A stretch of DNA of 64,000 bases from an uncultured Ilumatobacter sp. (GCA_937919625.1 CALFRK010000047.1:1-64000); one strand, 5' to 3'. Counted from the stretch's first letter, positions 1 through 8,339 are shown. Notes: generated by a model from the sequence alone, not told the origin. Translations and numbers: made by a program.

Positions 1-521
1 CGTTCGTCAACGGGGCGCTCGAACTGGTGGGCGAGCGATCCGGCCTACTCGGCCTCGTCGTCGACGGATGGGAACGACCCGACCCGATGCCGCTCGACGT
101 CGAGGGGATCCCGTTGTCTGGCGGCGCCGCCGCTCCGCCGATCGGTCACCCGAACGGGGCCTTCGAGCTCGATCACATCGTGATCATGACCGATTCGCTC
201 GAGCGAACCTCCGAGGCCGTTGCCAAAACGCTCGGGCTCGAATGCCGCCGAATCCGCGAGACTGCAAACGTCCGACAAGCATTCCACCGGTTCGCCGATC
301 GCGGCTGCATCATCGAGATCGTCGAGCAAGATGGGCTCGACCGCGTCAGCCTGTGGGGCCTGGTCGTCAACGTTGCCGACCTCGACGCAGTGATCGAGGC
401 CCAGGGCAGCGATTCACTCGGCGCCGCCAGGACAGCGGTGCAACCAGGCCGTCGAATCGCCACGTTCCGATCCGGTGCCGGGCTCGGTATCCCGGTCGCC
501 CTGATGACCCCTGACTCCTGA
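1..521 (+). CDS. VOC/glyoxalase-like protein, 5' end outside window
   Basis: The reading frame is open from the first bases and stops at 519-521, so the gene begins before the window. At least 170 residues are visible. A segment reading ELDHIVIMTDSLERT, followed by a KTLGLECRRIRE stretch and a later GCIIEIVEQDG strand, matches the beta-alpha-beta-beta-beta arrangement of vicinal-oxygen-chelate (glyoxalase/bleomycin resistance) proteins; the His of LDH and the Glu of IIEIVE sit where metal ligands usually are. Substrate cannot be read from sequence. It is a separate transcription unit from the protease gene downstream, with about 110 bp between them. Confidence 0.7.
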   Translation, partial: FVNGALELVGERSGLLGLVVDGWERPDPMPLDVEGIPLSGGAAAPPIGHPNGAFELDHIVIMTDSLERTSEAVAKTLGLECRRIRETANVRQAFHRFADRGCIIEIVEQDGLDRVSLWGLVVNVADLDAVIEAQGSDSLGAARTAVQPGRRIATFRSGAGLGIPVALMTPDS

Positions 522-632
522 TTTCTGACTCCTGATTTCTGACCGCTTTCAGCGTCGCCGCGAGCACTGCGGGCGTCATCGCGACTCGAAACTTGACGAC
601 GAGCTGACGCGACAATGGATTAGGTTCATGCG

Positions 633-2114
633 ATGCGCATTACTGCATCCCGTCTGCTCGTCGTGACCGCCCTCGCGGCGTCGGCGGTGGTGGTCTCCTC
701 AGCGGCCTCAGCGGTCAAGCCGTCCGACGCCAACCCTCCGGCCGACGTCGCCGCCTACTGGACGCCTGAACGAGTCGCCTCGGCCCAACCCCGCGACCTC
801 GTGATCGACCAGCGAGGCCTCGGCTACCTCAAGCGCTCCGACGGCTCGCTGACGCCGTACGGCCATACCGTTCGGGCACGGCTCGAGCAGGTGAGTACCG
901 GTACTCCCGTGGCCCGCGCCAAGCCCGGCTCGAGTTCCGACTCGACGCCGCCCAAAATCGTTCTCCTGCAGCCTACGAGCGACTTGACCCAGGGTGGCAC
1001 GGTCTCATTCTCGGCCACCATCACCGACGACTCCGGCATCAAGTCCGTGTCCTTGGTGGTCGGGCCTGACGGCGGGCTCACCCAGACCTTCAGCATCGGC
1101 GAGCTCAGCACCGATACATACGGCACCGAACTCACGGGCTTCTCCAACGGCCCTTGGACCTATGAGTTCATCGCCAAGGACAATGCCGGGCGCGGCGGCA
1201 ACACCGCCACGTCAGGGGGCACGTTCATGGTCGACACGACGAGCGGCGGCGGTAGCGGTGGCGGTGGTGGTGGCGGCGGCGGTGGAGTCGTCACCAACTC
1301 GGAATGGGTCGCGGGTGGCTACATCCAGAAGGCGGCGGGGCGGATCCTGTTCGAGATGCCACAGGTCCGCGGCAAGCGGATCACGGGCTGGGTTGCCTAT
1401 GTGTGCTCGGGTACCGCCGTGCAGAACACGAACACGGATGCTTCGGTCATCCTGACCGCAGCCCACTGCGTGTACGACGACGTCGCCAAGATGTTCGCCC
1501 AGAACGTGTACTTCATCCCCGATCAGGCGGGCACGACCGGTGCCGGCACCGACTGGAACTGTGGCAACGACCCGAGTGGCTGCTACCTGCCCTCGCACGG
1601 TGTGGTCGACGAGAATTGGACTACCCGTACCTTCCCAGCCAACGTCGAATGGGACTACGCCTACTACGTGGTTCCCAACATGGGTGCACACAGCGGACCC
1701 GGCGATGCCTTGCTGGAAGCGGAGGTCACCGGGCTGCCGATCGGGTTCGGCACGGCCACTGTCCCAGATGTGACCGACGCCCTCGGCTACAGCTACTCCA
1801 AAGATCCGAACTTCATGTATTGCGCTGAACCGATGCAGGTCGAGACACCCAACGTCAACTGGTGGCTGCCGAGCTGTGGGCTGTCGGGCGGGTCGTCGGG
1901 CGGCCCGTGGGTGCAACCGATGGACGAAACGACCGGCTCCGGGCCGATCATCTCGGTCAACTCGTGGGGCTACACGAACCAGCCCGGTATGGCTGGCCCC
2001 GTGTTGGACGGCTCGGCGGAGTGCGTCTTCGCCCAGGCCAACAACGCCGACGCCGTCCCCGTGAATCGCGGCGTGATCGTCTCCGGTTGCACCAACTCGT
2101 ACCCGACTCCGTAG
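633..2114 (+). CDS. Secreted trypsin-like serine protease with Ig-like domain
   Basis: A 493-residue exported protein. Residues 1-27 form a Sec signal peptide (Arg, then an Ala/Val-rich core ending SSAASA). Residues about 105-202 look like an Ig-like/bacterial beta-sandwich domain, followed by a nearly pure Gly linker (205-218). The C-terminal half is a chymotrypsin-fold peptidase: TAAHC with catalytic His278, an Asp at 341 in EWDYAYYV, and GGSSGGPW with Ser422 as nucleophile. GSSGGP replaces the usual GDSGGP, as in V8/glutamyl-endopeptidase-like enzymes. Several Cys pairs fit extracellular disulfides. It stands alone and nothing ties it to the island downstream of the tRNA. Confidence 0.85.
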   Translation: MRITASRLLVVTALAASAVVVSSAASAVKPSDANPPADVAAYWTPERVASAQPRDLVIDQRGLGYLKRSDGSLTPYGHTVRARLEQVSTGTPVARAKPGSSSDSTPPKIVLLQPTSDLTQGGTVSFSATITDDSGIKSVSLVVGPDGGLTQTFSIGELSTDTYGTELTGFSNGPWTYEFIAKDNAGRGGNTATSGGTFMVDTTSGGGSGGGGGGGGGGVVTNSEWVAGGYIQKAAGRILFEMPQVRGKRITGWVAYVCSGTAVQNTNTDASVILTAAHCVYDDVAKMFAQNVYFIPDQAGTTGAGTDWNCGNDPSGCYLPSHGVVDENWTTRTFPANVEWDYAYYVVPNMGAHSGPGDALLEAEVTGLPIGFGTATVPDVTDALGYSYSKDPNFMYCAEPMQVETPNVNWWLPSCGLSGGSSGGPWVQPMDETTGSGPIISVNSWGYTNQPGMAGPVLDGSAECVFAQANNADAVPVNRGVIVSGCTNSYPTP

Positions 2115-2144
2115 TCGAACCGGGAGCGGCGCGATCGCGCCCGG

Positions 2145-3083
2145 TCAGTCGCGTCCGGCTTCGCGGTCGGCTAGGTAGCTCTGGCCTTCGGCGCATTCGG
2201 GCTGGAGCGGGCACCAGCGGCACGAGGTGCCTGGGCGTTTGACCGGTTCGCGGCCCTCGATCCGCAGCTCGATCTCGGCGTTGACTCCGTCGAGCATTCG
2301 CCGCGAGGCGGTCAGCAGCACCCGCTCGTTGACGTCTTCCACCACCGGTTCGCCGGCGTCGAGGTAGAACGAGGCGAGCTTGCGGGGCGGAATCTGGGTT
2401 CGCAGTGTTTCCACGAGGGCGTAAAAGCGCAGGTCTTCCCGATGCCTGGGCGACACCCAGCCGGTCTTCAGATCGATCAGCACCTTGCGGCTTTCGGCGC
2501 CGGCGGGTCGGCCGAGCGTGAGGTCGACCTTGCCCGACAGCACGATCGGCCCCTCGAGTGGCCAGCGCACGCTGGACTCGACCGTGGGGGCGGCGCGCCG
2601 ATCGAGCGGCGGGAAACATTCTTGGAACTTGATCAGCTTGTCGACCGCGAACCCGCGCAGATCCGCTAGGTCGGCCTCGCTGAGCCCGGCGATCCAGTCA
2701 CCGATGCTGGTGTCCTCGTTGGCCAAACGGGCGAGCGCCTCGTCGATCACATCTGCCGGCGCCGGATCGCCACGCCAGTTGACCATCAGCTGAACCGCCC
2801 GGTGAGCGACCTGTCCGCCGGCGACGGCCGGTGACCATTCGAAGTTGTCGTCGAGCAGGTGTTGCACCTCGCACCCGAGCACGCTGGAGAGGCGATGCTT
2901 GCTGATGAAAATCGTCTCGTCGCCGAGCCGTTCGTGGAACTGCTCGAAGGCCTCAATGATGTCGGCCCGCAGCGAAGCGATGAACGCCGTGTCGAACACG
3001 ACCGGATCCGGGGCACGCCGCAACAGCCCGAGCGTCTTGTTCTGGAGTGGGGAGAGAGCGGGGGTCGACTCGATGTCAGCCAT
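2145..3083 (-). CDS. PD-(D/E)XK nuclease-superfamily protein (RecB/Cas4-like)
   Basis: I chose the ATG at 3083 (MADIESTPAL, 312 residues). The frame runs 34 codons further up, but that extension reads through the 3114-3162 palindrome and looks non-coding. The middle has the RecB nuclease signature: GKVDLTLG (metal Asp), then VLIDLKTGWVSPRHREDLRFYALV (the D-x-K motif followed by the conserved Tyr helix). Near the C terminus SCRWCPLQPEC provides three Cys, and an earlier Cys lies in LGCEVQHLL; one early plus three late Cys is the iron-sulfur arrangement of Cas4/AddB-type nucleases. No helicase, cas gene or CRISPR array is nearby, so a DNA-repair or unknown nucleic-acid role is likelier than adaptation. 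Confidence 0.75.
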   Translation of the reverse strand: MADIESTPALSPLQNKTLGLLRRAPDPVVFDTAFIASLRADIIEAFEQFHERLGDETIFISKHRLSSVLGCEVQHLLDDNFEWSPAVAGGQVAHRAVQLMVNWRGDPAPADVIDEALARLANEDTSIGDWIAGLSEADLADLRGFAVDKLIKFQECFPPLDRRAAPTVESSVRWPLEGPIVLSGKVDLTLGRPAGAESRKVLIDLKTGWVSPRHREDLRFYALVETLRTQIPPRKLASFYLDAGEPVVEDVNERVLLTASRRMLDGVNAEIELRIEGREPVKRPGTSCRWCPLQPECAEGQSYLADREAGRD

Positions 3084-3113
3084 CGCCAGCGACCCTACCC
3101 ACCCGGCGCACCA

Positions 3114-3162
3114 CCACCAGGAGTTACCAAACGTGCCAGGCACGTTTGGTAACTCCTGGTGG
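3114..3162. repeat. 49-bp near-perfect palindrome
   Basis: Two 24-bp arms (3114-3137 and 3139-3162) are exact reverse complements around one central base. The inner arm reads ACCAAACGTGCC. It sits between the divergent starts at 3083 and 3195. There is no T-tract, so it is not an ordinary intrinsic terminator; a dispersed palindromic repeat or a protein-binding dyad are the alternatives. Confidence 0.8.
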
Positions 3163-3194
3163 GCACTGTTACAGCCCCTGTTCACAATGGGGGT

Positions 3195-3545
3195 ATGTCA
3201 CAACCGATCACGTCGGCCAGCACGGTCGATTTCGCCTCCGCCGCACGCACACTCACCCGTGAGGCGCGCCGGCGTGGGCTGATCGGGCCCAGCTTTCGGT
3301 GCCCACCCCGGCTGGTCGGCGTCGACCGCACCATCCGCCGCCGCGGCGACGGGGCGACCATCTCGGTGCGGCTGCGAGGGCGTCCGTGGGTGGCGGTGCT
3401 GGCCGACATGATCGAAGGCGTCGTGGCGGCGAATCGCTTGGCCCCGCCCGAGTCCGATCGGTTGCGCTCCGAGCTGTGGTCGGTGTGCGGCGTTACCACA
3501 AACAGCTACGGCGATGCTTCTGGCTCGATCCCACGCGTCGCATGA
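3195..3545 (+). CDS. Small protein of unknown function
   Basis: 116 residues from the ATG at 3195 (MSQPITSAST), which follows a G-rich GGGGGT ribosome-binding stretch. The middle is Arg-rich and basic (RREARRRG, RTIRRRGDGATISVRLRGR) with a helix LADMIEGVVAANRLAPPESDRLRSEL. No signal peptide or membrane segment. I do not recognise a family. The coding pattern is typical of the neighbourhood, and the gene is placed head-to-head with the nuclease gene across the palindrome. Confidence 0.55.
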   Translation: MSQPITSASTVDFASAARTLTREARRRGLIGPSFRCPPRLVGVDRTIRRRGDGATISVRLRGRPWVAVLADMIEGVVAANRLAPPESDRLRSELWSVCGVTTNSYGDASGSIPRVA

Positions 3546-3654
3546 GCGGTCGCCTGCCGCCGGTGTCGACAACAGGGCGATGCGCCGTCGACGGGTGAGT
3601 TCGCGTATCGTTTCGATCTCAGCTGGCGCCCGTTCCCCGCTAGCTTGAACGCAG

Positions 3655-3740
3655 GCCCGGGTGGTGGAATTGGCAGACACGGGGGGCTTAAACCCCCCTT
3701 CCACGAAAGTGGAGTACGGGTTCAAATCCCGTCCCGGGCA
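3655..3740 (+). tRNA. tRNA-Leu (anticodon UAA)
   Basis: A complete class II tRNA. The acceptor arms GCCCGGG (3655-3661) and CCCGGGC (3733-3739) pair, with discriminator A at 3740 and no encoded CCA. The anticodon loop CTTAAAC gives UAA; the long variable arm TTCCAC-GAAA-GTGGAG is the leucine hallmark; the T arm is ACGGG-TTCAAAT-CCCGT. The 3' portion from 3684 is also the left end of the 28 kb repeated unit, so the tRNA is the integration site of the island. Confidence 0.97.
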
Positions 3741-3741
3741 C
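3684..3741 (+). repeat. attL-like tRNA 3' end, copy 1
   Basis: 58 bp covering the anticodon loop to the discriminator of tRNA-Leu. Repeated exactly at 31669-31726 and imperfectly at 59654-59711 and 62462-62511. Confidence 0.8.
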
Positions 3742-4100
3742 GATAAAAGACCAGCTCAAAGGCCATATCACCATTTGTTCGTAGGTGTCGAAGCGTGATT
3801 CCGTGCACCGGAGGTGCACAGAAATTTTGTGTTAGCGGAAATCGGACATCCCCTGAGTCGTTATGCGTCGTTGTAATCGCGCCTGTGAACGGCGCATTCG
3901 CTATGGGCTGCCGGGCAGGTGGCGGAGCTTGGGGCGGTCAGCGGTGCTCCGAATGCCGGATCCCGGATGTGTCTGAGGCCGTCCGGTCGCCGCGAATACC
4001 GTACATCGCACTGGGGTAGGTTCCCGTGCGGTGTCTCGTAACGCTGGCTCGGGTTATCGAGCGTGGTTATCGGGTGTCCCTGGCCGCACATATGCCCCGG
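3742..4100. other. Gene-free left end of island copy 1
   Basis: About 360 bp just inside the island. I see no credible gene. A small hairpin GTGCACC-GGA-GGTGCAC lies near 3802. This is where integrase-linked elements usually keep their recombinase or arm sites, but no recombinase is encoded here. Confidence 0.6.
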
Positions 4101-4400
4101 TCAGCCGCGGGCGAGGACCTGGCGGAGTTGGTCGATCGTTGGTGAACCGGCTGGTCCGTCCGGTGTCCGGTAAACACGACACGACAGCCCTACTGGGTCG
4201 TCGGCATCAGCGAATGGGTCGGCGCCATTGACGATGATGCTGGGCGAACCTCGGAACCTGGTGGCTTCGGCAGCTTCGATGGTCTCCACCAGTCGGTGGG
4301 TCAGGACGATGTCGGGATTCTCGGCGGCCAGTGTGCGGAGGTGACCGTCGGCGATACGCCAGTTCGGACAGTCATCGAAGTAGAGCAGTGTCACGTCCAT
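4101..4400 (-). CDS. Thioredoxin-fold small protein of MerR-linked metal loci
   Basis: 99 residues beginning MDVTLLYFDDCPNWRIAD. The beta strand followed by DCPNW is the thioredoxin active-site region with a single Cys instead of CXXC; a cis-Pro-type segment FRGSPSIIVNG and a late DPVGLSCRVYRT follow. Small proteins of this type in actinobacteria are often named thioredoxin-like or alkylmercury-lyase-associated and sit beside heavy-metal MerR genes, as here. Transcription is divergent from the MerR gene with 54 bp between starts and a shared dyad operator, so it is probably induced by the metal the regulator senses. The reaction is unknown; a thiol carrier or metal-thiol role is inference. 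Confidence 0.7.
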   Translation of the reverse strand: MDVTLLYFDDCPNWRIADGHLRTLAAENPDIVLTHRLVETIEAAEATRFRGSPSIIVNGADPFADADDPVGLSCRVYRTPDGPAGSPTIDQLRQVLARG

Positions 4401-4413
4401 GGCCCGATCGTAA

Positions 4414-4435
4414 ACCTTGATCTACGGTACAAGGT
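4414..4435. promoter_or_regulatory. MerR-type operator dyad
   Basis: ACCTTG at 4414-4419 and CAAGGT at 4430-4435 form an exact dyad with a 10-bp centre, in the 54-bp gap between the divergent starts at 4400 and 4455. Position and shape fit a MerR-family operator lying inside a long-spacer promoter. Confidence 0.65.
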
Positions 4436-4454
4436 CAAGGGGTATGTTGGATAC

Positions 4455-4871
4455 ATGAGGATCGGCGATCTTGCTGGCGAGTGCGGCGTTCCGACACAAA
4501 CGATCCGGTTCTACGAGAAACGTCGACTGATGCCCGAGCCGCGCCGCGCCCCGAACGGGTACCGGTCCTATGACCAAGCATCGGTGGAACGGGTGGCCTT
4601 CATTCGTCGAGCCCAGGGTGCCGGGCTGACCTTGGCGGAGATCGGGAGCGTGCTCGATGTCCGAGCCGAAGGATACGCCCCCTGCGACCACGTGTCGGAA
4701 CTGCTCGAGTCGAAACTGCGTGAAGTCGAAGTGCGGATCAACGAACTCGGCGTCCTTCGGGGCGAACTCATCACACTTGTCGAACGGAGCGAGAGCCTCG
4801 ACCCCGCAGACTGCACGGCTGGCGCAATCTGCCACATCCTCCAACCCGGTTTGCGGAGCAGCGACAGTTGA
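4455..4871 (+). CDS. MerR-family heavy-metal-responsive regulator
   Basis: 138 residues from the ATG at 4455 (MRIGDLAGECGV). Residues 1-70 are a MerR winged helix with TIRFYEKRRLMPEPRRAPNGYRSYD; residues about 80-115 form the dimerisation coiled coil. Cys77 (YAPCDHV), Cys120 and Cys126 (DCTAGAICH) match the three-Cys metal site of Hg/Zn/Cd-type MerR proteins better than the two-Cys CueR copper site. It should act as metal-switched activator of itself and of the divergent thioredoxin-fold gene. An in-frame ATG upstream at 4296 would read back through the operator and is rejected as start. Confidence 0.85.
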   Translation: MRIGDLAGECGVPTQTIRFYEKRRLMPEPRRAPNGYRSYDQASVERVAFIRRAQGAGLTLAEIGSVLDVRAEGYAPCDHVSELLESKLREVEVRINELGVLRGELITLVERSESLDPADCTAGAICHILQPGLRSSDS

Positions 4872-5062
4872 ACGCTCGATAGTCGAGAACGGGCGTTGAC
4901 CGAGGCCGGGATGACCGCGGCCGGGTGGGCCTGCCCGCCCGGCGTGGGTGGTACGGCACGTCGACCGAGGTCGGAGGTGTGTCGTCAGGTTCGCTCGAGT
5001 GCCGGTCACCGCGCGCTGAGATCGAGGGGCTCACCGCGACGTTCCGGGCACTCACCTTCGGG

Positions 5063-5563
5063 CTACGCCGTGACGACAATCGGCAATAGCATGCCCTCCT
5101 CGTAGTGGTCGTCGATGTGGCATGCCAGCTCGAGCGTGCCCGCTGCCGTCGGCTCGGTGAACGTCACGTCCAATGCGGTTGTCTGATCGACTTGGAGGTC
5201 GTCTTCTTCGATGTGGGCTACGGCCATGCCGTCCATCATCTCCATCGACATCTCACCGGCCGGAATCGGCTCCACGATCATGAACTCGTGTTCTTCGAGT
5301 CCGGTGTTGTGCACGACGATGTGGTACGGCACGCCGACTTTGAAGGTGGTTACTGAACTGTCGAAGAAGTAGTCGCCGGCGTCGATGTCGACGACGACCG
5401 CTCCGTTGGCGTCGGTGGTCAGGGGTGCTGGCTGCGTCGTCGGGACGGTGACGCCACCGCCTGTGTTGTCGGCTGGCGACGAGGACGAATCGTCGCCGCC
5501 TCCGCATGCTGAGACCGCTACCGCAAGGGCGGCGACCGTGAAAATGCTGATGATTTGGCGCAT
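5063..5563 (-). CDS. Cupredoxin-like lipoprotein
   Basis: 166 residues. The signal peptide ends in a lipobox AVSAC, so Cys20 should be lipidated and the protein anchored outside the membrane. A Ser/Thr/Pro/Gly linker leads to a cupredoxin domain: VDIDAGDYFFDSSVTTFKVG, HNTGLEEHEF with the first His ligand, and ELACHIDDHYEEGM giving the Cys-His-Met cluster of type 1 copper sites. A Met-rich MSMEMMDGM loop could add copper binding. Likely extracytoplasmic copper binding or electron transfer. It is a single gene with its own promoter containing a dyad upstream. Confidence 0.8.
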   Translation of the reverse strand: MRQIISIFTVAALAVAVSACGGGDDSSSSPADNTGGGVTVPTTQPAPLTTDANGAVVVDIDAGDYFFDSSVTTFKVGVPYHIVVHNTGLEEHEFMIVEPIPAGEMSMEMMDGMAVAHIEEDDLQVDQTTALDVTFTEPTAAGTLELACHIDDHYEEGMLLPIVVTA

Positions 5564-5581
5564 TTGTCTCCTTCACAATAA

Positions 5582-5601
5582 ATACTTGTACGCGCAAGTA
5601 T
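5582..5601. promoter_or_regulatory. Dyad operator upstream of cupredoxin lipoprotein
   Basis: ATACTTG at 5582-5588 and CAAGTAT at 5595-5601 are exact inverted repeats about 20 bp before the lipoprotein start. The regulator that binds is unknown; the sequence is unlike the BlaI and CsoR motifs elsewhere in the island. Confidence 0.5.
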
Positions 5602-5889
5602 CTCAGATCGTGTCTGACCCCGGTAGGGTCAAACGGCCCTCGTCCACGGCCACACGACTCGTGTGATGCTTGGCTGATGTTGGGTGAACACGTGACGGAA
5701 ACTGAAATCGCTTGGCAATCGAACTGCTTCTCCGGGGGACGATGGTTCACGCGGACGATGGCATTGTCGAGCTGGCGGCACCACTTCTCGGCCGGGCGAA
5801 CGACGTTCCGCGTCCGAGGTGAGCTCCCCGGTTGAAGGTCGATCCGTAACCGTTGCCCGAGTCGGGAGGCGGGTACGGTTCGTGGCGAG
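5602..5889. other. Gene-free spacer
   Basis: Between the lipoprotein promoter and the YkvA-like gene. No coding signal, hairpin or repeat that I can support. Confidence 0.4.
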
Positions 5890-6300
5890 ATGATGTTGCG
5901 ATTGATGCTGGTGGCGATCGTCGTGATCGCGGGCACATGGGGTGTGATGATCGTGCTCGCACGACGGCTCCCGACAGGGTCGGCCAAAGATCTTTTGAGC
6001 GTGCTCCCGGCGTGCGTCACCACGGCCCACAGGCTGCGCACCGACCCCCGCGTGCCGCACCGGGTTCGTATCGTCGTCGGATTCGCCGGACTCTGGGTGC
6101 TGTCACCGATCGATCTGATCCCCGAGTTCCTGCCCGTGATCGGAGCGCTCGACGACATCGTGGTCGTCGCGCTCGCATTGCGCTACGCGGCTCGCCGGAT
6201 TCCACCACAAGCACTGCTCGATGCCTGGCCCGCTGACCGGCGGATTCTGGAACGTCTCGTACCCTCGATCGCGAAGCTGAAGGAGGGGGAGACGCACTGA
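5890..6300 (+). CDS. YkvA/DUF1232 family membrane protein
   Basis: 136 residues with an N-terminal membrane helix (residues 2-25). The core contains the DUF1232 signature SPIDLIPEFLPVIGALDDIVVVALALRYAARR split over residues about 78-110: SPIDLIPE is the family hallmark and the GALDD-VVVA helix follows. Function of the family is not established. It lies between the cupredoxin lipoprotein (divergent) and the CopC-CopD gene (convergent). An ATG one codon later (5893) is equally possible as start. Confidence 0.75.
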   Translation: MMLRLMLVAIVVIAGTWGVMIVLARRLPTGSAKDLLSVLPACVTTAHRLRTDPRVPHRVRIVVGFAGLWVLSPIDLIPEFLPVIGALDDIVVVALALRYAARRIPPQALLDAWPADRRILERLVPSIAKLKEGETH

Positions 6301-6370
6301 TGGTCGGTCCTTCAGGTGGGTCAGTTGGTGGACCCCGATGGACGGACGGTCAACTGAGCGTGCACGCTCG

Positions 6371-7870
6371 TCAGGTGGCGGCGGCGACGAGCCAGGCGGT
6401 GAGCATCACGACGACGACAAAGACGGCGGACTCGATCGTGAGGGTGGTGCGCAGCTCCCGGGCGAGCGTCGGGTCGTCGGGCGCGGCCTCGAGGGCGGGA
6501 CGCAGGTGGAAATGGTTGTAGGCGCCGAGCCCTGCGGCGACGGCGACGGCGAGGGTCTTGAGGATCAGAATTCGCCCCCAGTCGGTGCCCACGAGGTCTC
6601 CGGGTGTGTCGAGGATCAGGACGGTCATCGCGACGCCGGCGGCGATCACCGCAGTCAGCGAGACCGTGGCGAGGGACGAGAAACGGATCACCATCGCTGC
6701 CATGCCCGCTCGCTCCGAACGTCGCCGCCGCAGCCAGGCCACGGTTGTCATGGCGAACACCCCGCCGCCCCACACCGCCGCTGCGCCGACGTGTACCAGG
6801 TTGAGCAGAGAGTGTATTGCCCACGGCCCCTTGCTGACGGTGTGGCCATCGAACCAATAGGACACGAGCACGATCGCGTAGCCGGCCAACCCAAGACCCG
6901 CCGATGCCGACGGCGACCACCGATGCTCGTTGGGCGACTCGTTCGTAGTGACCGAGTGGGCATATCGCCGGAGGTCGGGGGCGACCGCGGCAGACAACGA
7001 GTGTTGCGGAGCGATTATGGTGCCGGCTCGAGCGTGGAAACCGAACCACACGGCGGCTCCGCCGGCGACTTTGAGCAAGGCCGCCAGACCTGCTTTGGTG
7101 TCGACGAGTTCGCCAATACCCACTGATTGCGCGGCCTGCAGCCCTGCGAGTTCGACGATGCCCCCAGCGGCGATCGCGAGTCCGGCGAGACGGACCCATG
7201 CGATCACGCTGCGCAGCTCGTCGCGGCGGCCGCGTATCACCCACACGAGCGCGGCGAGCGCGCCCAGACCGAAGACCGTGCCGGTGAACGTCAGCGCCCG
7301 ACCGGCACGGCCCACGGGTACCGCGTCGTCGCTCGACGAATCGCTCGCCAAGAACTCGTCGATCGAGCTCGAAGACGTCGCGCCAAGTGATTGGTCGGCG
7401 GCCGCGATCCCGATCGGCGGTGCGGTCGTCGAGACCACCGGAGCCGCACCGGCCGGTGCAGTCGTGGTGGGAGGTGTCGGCTCGGTGACGTCGAACTGGA
7501 AGCCACCTTCGATGGGGTGGGCGTCACCGGCCTGCACCTTCCATCGCACTCCATAGGTCCCGGCGCCGAGCGGTGGGTCGAATCGCAGGACGAACGCGGT
7601 CCCATCGGTTGGGTCGATAGACGTCGGTGTCAGAACGACCCCCGACGGGTCGAGCAGCTGGAACCCCTCACCGGAAGGGACGGCCGGGTTCGTGAAGGAC
7701 ACCGTCACCGTGCCGAGCGGCCCCTCGACACTCTGTTGATCGGCAGGATCCGAGGACTCGAAATCGGTGTGCGCAGATGCCACGCTGGACCAGCCGCCGA
7801 TGATGGTGGCGGCCAGGAGTACAACGGCGATGCGGTGGGAGCGCGCCAATGAAAGCGATGGAACCGACAT
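6371..7870 (-). CDS. CopC-CopD fusion, copper resistance/uptake membrane protein
   Basis: 499 residues. The signal peptide ends ASA before His34, which after cleavage becomes the N-terminal His copper ligand of CopC; DAHPIEGG with Asp116 and His118 completes the Cu(II) site. Residues 34-128 are the CopC beta domain, then a Pro/Thr/Ala linker, then about eight membrane helices of CopD (YcnJ-like), with His residues in YNHFHLRP. Periplasmic copper binding coupled to movement of copper across the membrane is the family role. Divergent from the BlaI-type repressor; the operator at 7905-7920 lies in the 112-bp gap, so copper-protein synthesis is probably under that repressor. Confidence 0.88.
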   Translation of the reverse strand: MSVPSLSLARSHRIAVVLLAATIIGGWSSVASAHTDFESSDPADQQSVEGPLGTVTVSFTNPAVPSGEGFQLLDPSGVVLTPTSIDPTDGTAFVLRFDPPLGAGTYGVRWKVQAGDAHPIEGGFQFDVTEPTPPTTTAPAGAAPVVSTTAPPIGIAAADQSLGATSSSSIDEFLASDSSSDDAVPVGRAGRALTFTGTVFGLGALAALVWVIRGRRDELRSVIAWVRLAGLAIAAGGIVELAGLQAAQSVGIGELVDTKAGLAALLKVAGGAAVWFGFHARAGTIIAPQHSLSAAVAPDLRRYAHSVTTNESPNEHRWSPSASAGLGLAGYAIVLVSYWFDGHTVSKGPWAIHSLLNLVHVGAAAVWGGGVFAMTTVAWLRRRRSERAGMAAMVIRFSSLATVSLTAVIAAGVAMTVLILDTPGDLVGTDWGRILILKTLAVAVAAGLGAYNHFHLRPALEAAPDDPTLARELRTTLTIESAVFVVVVMLTAWLVAAAT

Positions 7871-7904
7871 GAGTTCGACACACTATCGCAATGCATGGGA
7901 GATG

Positions 7905-7920
7905 CTACGGAGTGTCGTAG
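7905..7920. promoter_or_regulatory. BlaI/CopY-type operator, site 1
   Basis: CTACGGAGTGTCGTAG, exact 5-bp arms CTACG/CGTAG. It lies between copC-copD (start 7870) and blaI (start 7983), the usual place for an autoregulatory operator. Confidence 0.65.
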
Positions 7921-7982
7921 AGTGGTCGCACGTGAGGATGCCGACGCCGTAGGCGGCGGGTTGATCGAACAAGGAGAGCTGA

Positions 7983-8339
7983 ATGGGTCGTCGACCCGAT
8001 GGAGCATTGGAACGGGACGTACTGAAGGTGTTGTGGCGCTCTGACGGGCCCCAGACCCCCGGAGAGGTGCGCGAACAGTTGGACGTCGACTTGGCCTACA
8101 CGACTGTGATGACCATTCTGGCCCGCCTTCATGACAAGGGTCTGACGAATAGGTCGGCTCGCGGTCGGGCCTTTGCGTACACCGCGACGGTGAGTGAGTC
8201 CGAACTCATCGCCAAGCGAATGAGTGCCGAGTTGTCAGTGACGAAAGATCGTGCTGGGGCATTGGTTGGGTTCGTCGGCGGACTGAACAAGCGGGATATC
8301 GCAGCATTGCGGAGCGTGCTGGAGGATGACATCGGGTGA
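7983..8339 (+). CDS. BlaI/MecI/CopY-family repressor
   Basis: 118 residues beginning MGRRPDGALERDVLKVLWRSD, a winged helix: TPGEVREQLDVDLAYTTVMTILARLHDKGL is the recognition region and the C-terminal helices dimerise. A strong AAGGAG site precedes the ATG. No Cys cluster of the enterococcal CopY kind is present, so the protein is of BlaI/MecI type, inactivated by proteolysis rather than by binding metal. Its stop overlaps the start of the M56 peptidase gene (GTGA), the standard repressor-antirepressor pair. Recurrent dyads in the island suggest it controls several promoters. Confidence 0.85.
   Translation: MGRRPDGALERDVLKVLWRSDGPQTPGEVREQLDVDLAYTTVMTILARLHDKGLTNRSARGRAFAYTATVSESELIAKRMSAELSVTKDRAGALVGFVGGLNKRDIAALRSVLEDDIG

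Noticed and set aside
2145-3083. RecB/Cas4-like protein as part of a CRISPR locus
   Set aside because: No repeat-spacer array and no other cas-like gene in the window.
3795-4019. A 74-codon Cys-containing frame at the island left end as a small gene
   Set aside because: No ribosome-binding site, no recognisable pattern, and an equally long frame on the other strand.
6338-7126. A 262-codon plus-strand frame opposite copC-copD
   Set aside because: Gly/Arg/Asp/His-rich shadow of the membrane helices on the other strand.
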